This document shows, piece after piece, positions 60,021 through 64,000 of a stretch of 64,000 nt of DNA; within the stretch, counting starts at the first letter, position 1; each line of letters starts with the position of its first letter. Source of the stretch: Eriocheir sinensis (lineage: Eukaryota > Arthropoda > Malacostraca > Decapoda > Varunidae); contig NC_066516.1 in the NCBI RefSeq assembly GCF_024679095.1, positions 24,206,218-24,270,217 of the forward strand. Direction: 5' to 3'. Under the pieces are notes generated by a model. The model searched no databases, was not told the DNA's origin, and saw nothing but the letters and a program-made list of their open reading frames with translations. Position numbers and translations under genes: made by a program.

Positions 60021-61900
60021 AGGCCATGAACAGGGCAGCGGAGGCAAAAACGATCTTCAGGACCCTCGTCACGTTCTAACACAAGACAGTTCAGCCATCA
60101 TTAAGGTTTCCACGTGACTCTAATTACTCAAACTCTCGCCCTGATGATAGCCAGCAAACTGTATTTGAAAGTCTTCCTCGATAACCTTGCAAGGTTTCTG
60201 TGCAGTAATCCATCGCCAGACAGCTGCGCCGGGCCACGCCGCGCCTCAGACATGAATGCCCCTCAGCAGTGCCCGAGCCTCCACTATGGATTATGACAAG
60301 CATAAAGCTCCTTCATGAGTCATTAATCTTGGCCGCAGAGGGCGTGACAGTTTGTGGCTGACGGCGCGGCGTGAGGGGCGCGTCTAAACACCGGCGGTAC
60401 ACGGGAGGGGCGAGGTGAGGCTGGGGGACGCCCTTCACGCTTAAATTAGGATCGCTTCCGTGAAATCACCGCACAATGTCATTCCAGATTTCCTTGAAAA
60501 GTCTTCGAGAAGCTCGACCCAGACATAAAATATTATCGTATTATTGACCCCGGAGCGACCCGCAACCAGCGGCCAACGGCAACAGGAAGCCCTTGACGGC
60601 TCACTGTCGAACGCGTGGCGAGAGCCACTCCCCTGTCATTACAATTTAATTACCTATGAACAAAAAAAAAAAAAAAAAAAAAAAAGGAAAAGGATAGATA
60701 TCTAAAATCAAAACCTAATAAAAAAAAATACAAAAGTTATAAAAATCATAAAATAATGATGTTTACAGTTTTTTTCCTTTCCGACAAATGCTCATGATAT
60801 GCAATTATATTTTCACAGTGGTTTCTCCCGGGACAAGGCAACACACAGCAAGGATAAACAACGAATCAGCCAGCGCGGAGGAAAATCCTCCTCTGTTTTT
60901 AGATTCCAAGATACTCGCTCATATTTTAAGAGAATAATAACTTTCTACGGCACGCACGACAAGCTTCTGTCAAAAATGCCGCATTTTATGAATTTCTTCC
61001 GTAGACTTTGTTCCCGCGAAGAAGGTGGCCGGGACGGGGCGGGGCGGGGCCTCGGGAGCCTTGTTGTTAGCGAATCATTACGGCACGCCCGTCAAATCTC
61101 AGCCGTCCTTGACCCCCAAGCCCGAAGGCCGAAGTCCGCAGCCCTGCCCGCCCATACCCCCCGGACACTACTGGCCAAGCAAGCCCTTGTTAGCTAGCAT
61201 CTTTACGAGGCAAGTCAGGGAGAAGGTGGGAAGGGAAAAGGATAGTTTTCTTACATAATCAAGAAAAGAAAACCTTCACCACCTGGCCGACAAAACCCTT
61301 GACGCAGCAGCTTGTTCAGGGGTTAGGCAGGGTCGGCCAAGCCACGCCTTTCCCTGGACGGACCCAAGACTAACGAAACGACATTCGCCTAAGGCCTGGG
61401 AGAGTGGAGACGTGCGTGGCGACGAGACGGGCGGAGGGAAGGCTCGGGATTGTAAGAAAGTTGTGACCCAAGCAACCCTATTCATGACTAAGCCACTGCA
61501 TCACGGGGGAAGGGGGTGAGAACCTGGAGAGGGACTCGAAGCTGGATGCTCAAAGTGGGCGTGAGAGGAGCCGGGGAGGGCAGCCGCTGCCCCGCCCCGC
61601 CGCCGCACCATGGCACGGCTCCAACTCCCTCCCCGCAGAAAGGACTCCTCCCTCTCTCCCTCCTCGAAAAGATAACGAAATGAGGCCGACGTTCCGCCAC
61701 ACAAACATGTCTCGCCCGCCGCCTGAGTGTGCCTCCCGCGTGCTTCATTATTTTGCTTCCTCCTTCCCTGCCTGAGCGTGGCGGCGGCGCGGACACCACC
61801 CACCACGCCCCGCCGCCGCCGCCTCGCCTGGCCTGCGACGTGGCGGAAAAGATTGTCTCTCAGGAAGAAATGAACCAAGCTATCCAACAGACCTAAGTTT

Positions 61901-61906
<6 letters not shown>
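60018..61906. other. Long unique stretch, no gene recognised
   Basis: A 24-base A run (60662-60685) sits in an AT-rich patch (60640-60790). The rest is balanced to GC-rich. The 132-codon plus frame at 60799-61197 has no domain. 60300-60640 and 61250-61480 are repeat-free and suited to conservation tests. Confidence 0.45.

Positions 61907-61984
<78 letters not shown>
61907..61984. repeat. (CT)n microsatellite
   Basis: About 39 CT units. Confidence 0.98.
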
Positions 61985-61991
<7 letters not shown>

Positions 61992-63175
61992 AAAGGTTAT
62001 GAGGATGAATAAAATAAAAGGAAGGGAAAGCCGCAAGAACACATAAGTATGAAACAAAGTCAAGGCGGTACAGAGTTTAGCTAAGCACTACTTCCTCCCC
62101 CTCAGCAACACATAAGCATCAGCTGAGCAACAAATAACAACCCAAAACAGTTAATTGGAAGCAGCACACCGAGCCCCTGAAAAGACGGCACGAAGACGAG
62201 GTTATAACGAGCAGCGAGAGTGATGTGGGCACGACACGCCACGCACGACCGCTGCTGATTCACCGGCGACACGCGAGACAGACGAGGAGGGGCGGCGGGC
62301 ATCTACACCGACCCTCGCAAGGCACCTCATTCTGTTTGGTCTCTTGTACACCAGCATTATTTTAAGTTTTCTTGCAGGGACTTATTGTCGCGCCTATGGA
62401 TAAATGATAAGATGATGTAAGAAAATGTAATAATGCAAGGATAGTAAGGATAATACAGGGAAATGTAAGGTCAACGTAAGGCAATGTAATGTATTAATCT
62501 AAAAGTAATAAGAGTACTCGGGTAGTGAAAACGATTGAAGGAGCGAAGCGGTGTGCTCCTGGTGAAACATTTCCAAGCCTCCTAACAGCAGTATGAGCTG
62601 CGAGCATCCGTCCGTCTGTTATTTGGTAACATATTTGCAAAGAAGCGACGACCCAAATAGTTACCAGTTACTACCCAGCACTAGGAAGAATTGGGTCTTA
62701 TCCTGTGACATAATAAGAGAGTTTATGCTATTCCGACAGCCACATCAAGAGAACGAGACAGCGAATGTCAGGTAAAGGTCAGGTTACGTAAAGCAAGGGA
62801 AGGTACATGGCAAGGGGCAACCTGAAGCTGGGAAAGGTAGGTAGGCAAGGTGTAATGAGCCAGAGAAAAGTGACTTAATATTTTCACTTTTCGAACAACA
62901 CTTAAGACACAAGAAAGTGAACCATATAATAAAAGTTTTTGAAGGAGAAGTTTTGAAGACCCACGCCAAAGGAGACAAGAAAGAAAGCGGAGCGAGAAGG
63001 CCGCTGCCAAGACTACGTCCCCGACCCTGAACTTAACATCCAACACACAAAGACACGGACCGCGCCCTTCACTGCCTGACATTACAAATCCTGAAGTGCT
63101 TCTAGGGTCAAGCCTCGTCTTTTCAGTTATTCTTATTGCTTTTATGGACTACAACAAATCACAATCCGCTGTTGT
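61985..63175. other. Unique stretch with GTAA-type words
   Basis: 62396-62520 has recurrent AATGTAAGG and GGATAATA words. 62765-62850 has short AAGGTAGGTAGG repeats. No gene recognised. Confidence 0.5.
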
Positions 63176-63179
63176 GTAA

Positions 63180-63345
63180 TTCGTATTATGTGATCTGTTA
63201 AGTATCTATCCACGTATCTATCATTTTATCGAATTTTATGGTCAGTTAACTGTATCTCCACCTATCTATTCATCTATCGTGTTTTATGGTCCGTTAACTA
63301 TCTATCTATCTGATCTGTCTATCTATCTATTTGTCTATCAGCACC
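63180..63345. repeat. (TATC)n with 60-bp duplication
   Basis: Interrupted TATC/CTAT tetranucleotides. TTTTATGGTCAGTTAACTGT at 63233 is repeated as TTTTATGGTCCGTTAACTAT at 63282, so a unit of about 50 bp including TATC words duplicated. Confidence 0.88.
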
Positions 63346-63403
63346 CCTTGATCCACACGTCACAATAAGGATGGCAGCTCATCTCCCTCCAACCCTCTCA
63401 AGA

Positions 63404-63535
63404 CCTTTTTTTTTTTTTTTTTTTTTTTATTTTTTACGTGCCAGTCTATAGCGCCGGTAGGCTTGCTTGAGGGGCCTGGATGGTGTTCGGCCCCAGCCCG
63501 TCATGGCGCAGGCAAGTGTTTATAGTGGCGCCATC
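63404..63535 (-). mobile_element. SINE-1 fragment, 5'-truncated
   Basis: On minus it starts at ATGGCGCCACTATAAACACT and runs to ACCGGCGCTATAGACTGGCA followed by a poly-A tail (T run 63404-63429). It ends about 15 bp from the left end of a MITE-A copy. Confidence 0.8.
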
Positions 63536-63550
63536 GCTCATCTTGTGTTA

Positions 63551-63777
63551 TTTGGGCCCATTTTCTCAAGCATTTCGGGGCTTACACGCCCACATTAGAT
63601 AAGGCTTTCGTAAAGGTTTTGGGTATTTTCATGGATAGTTATAAGAGCCTTGTGATAGTTTGGCAAGACTTCTGCACCATGAACGTAAAGAGCACTCACG
63701 AGAACCCGACTAATCTCCTTTGTGGCCTTAAGAAAAATTTGTTGCGAGAGCTGAAAGCGTCTGGGAATACGGCCCCA
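63551..63777 (+). mobile_element. MITE-A copy, subfamily 2, full length
   Basis: Left end GGGCCCATTTTCTCAAGCAT and right end GCGTCTGGGAATACGGCCCC form recognisable inverted repeats. Inside are GATAAGGCTTTCGTAAAGG, CTTCTGCACCATGAACGTAA and GAGAACCCGACTAATCTCC. This copy best defines the element's ends. 63778-64000 is unique with no recognised gene. Confidence 0.85.
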
Positions 63778-64000
63778 TCCTTAGAGGTAAGAAGCGTTAT
63801 GGTGACACCGGCGACACCATCCACTGTCTGCCAGCCTTGACCCGCGCCGGCGCCGACAAAGCGTTCTGAATGTACGGCAAGCAAGGCCCGCCAGTGTGCC
63901 GCCACGACTGCTGGGCCTGCCAAGACCGATTGCGGGGTACCGAGGGGAAGTTGGGAAGTTTCGTTTAGTCGGCGCAACATCTGTGGTTATATGCCGGTAC

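Overview
The window reads as intergenic or intronic DNA of a decapod crustacean, most likely a crab or shrimp. This is inferred from sequence style: very dense long (CA)n, (CT)n, (AAT)n and (AGT)n microsatellites, short interstitial runs of the arthropod telomere motif TTAGG, tRNA-derived SINEs with a 3' module I associate with decapods, and 5'-truncated LINE tails. I find no complete protein-coding gene and no tRNA, rRNA or CRISPR array. Nearly every long open frame is low-complexity translation of microsatellites (poly-TH, poly-CV, poly-LS, poly-RE) or of polypurine/polypyrimidine tracts.

The only protein-like matches are retrotransposon relics. They are a frameshifted LINE reverse-transcriptase C-terminal region at 21.48-22.14 kb (minus), a frameshifted LINE palm/thumb fragment running into its 3' UTR at 45.64-46.06 kb (plus), and a LINE C-terminal tail at 41.03-41.32 kb (plus). 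The 3' tail of the 45.6-kb LINE recurs at 1.80 kb and twice at 35.8-36.06 kb.

Four non-autonomous families can be built from copies inside the window. MITE-A (about 220 bp, inverted ends near GGGCCGTATTCTCA) has copies at 7.5, 10.7, 11.2, 35.3, 55.4, 56.4 and 63.6 kb plus a three-unit 169-bp tandem array at 24.5 kb. MITE-B (about 224 bp) has copies at 0.34 kb and at 35.6-36.09 kb, the second split by two LINE tails. SINE-1 has A and B boxes; copies lie at 10.8, 12.6, 49.6, 59.1 and 63.4 kb. SINE-2 has one copy at 42.0-42.2 kb. A separate 165-bp near-palindrome sits at 40.74-40.90 kb.

Complex tandem repeats with units of about 80-180 bp fill much of the rest: 11.98-12.44, 15.1-15.98, 16.06-17.82, 22.77-23.53, 26.28-26.6, 33.4-34.6, 37.3-37.9 and 52.5-53.6 kb. 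Long strand-asymmetric purine or pyrimidine tracts alternate in orientation across the window. Between these lie unique-sequence islands, some with TAATTA-like cores and moderate GC, which could be conserved regulatory DNA. That can only be decided by comparison with other decapod genomes.
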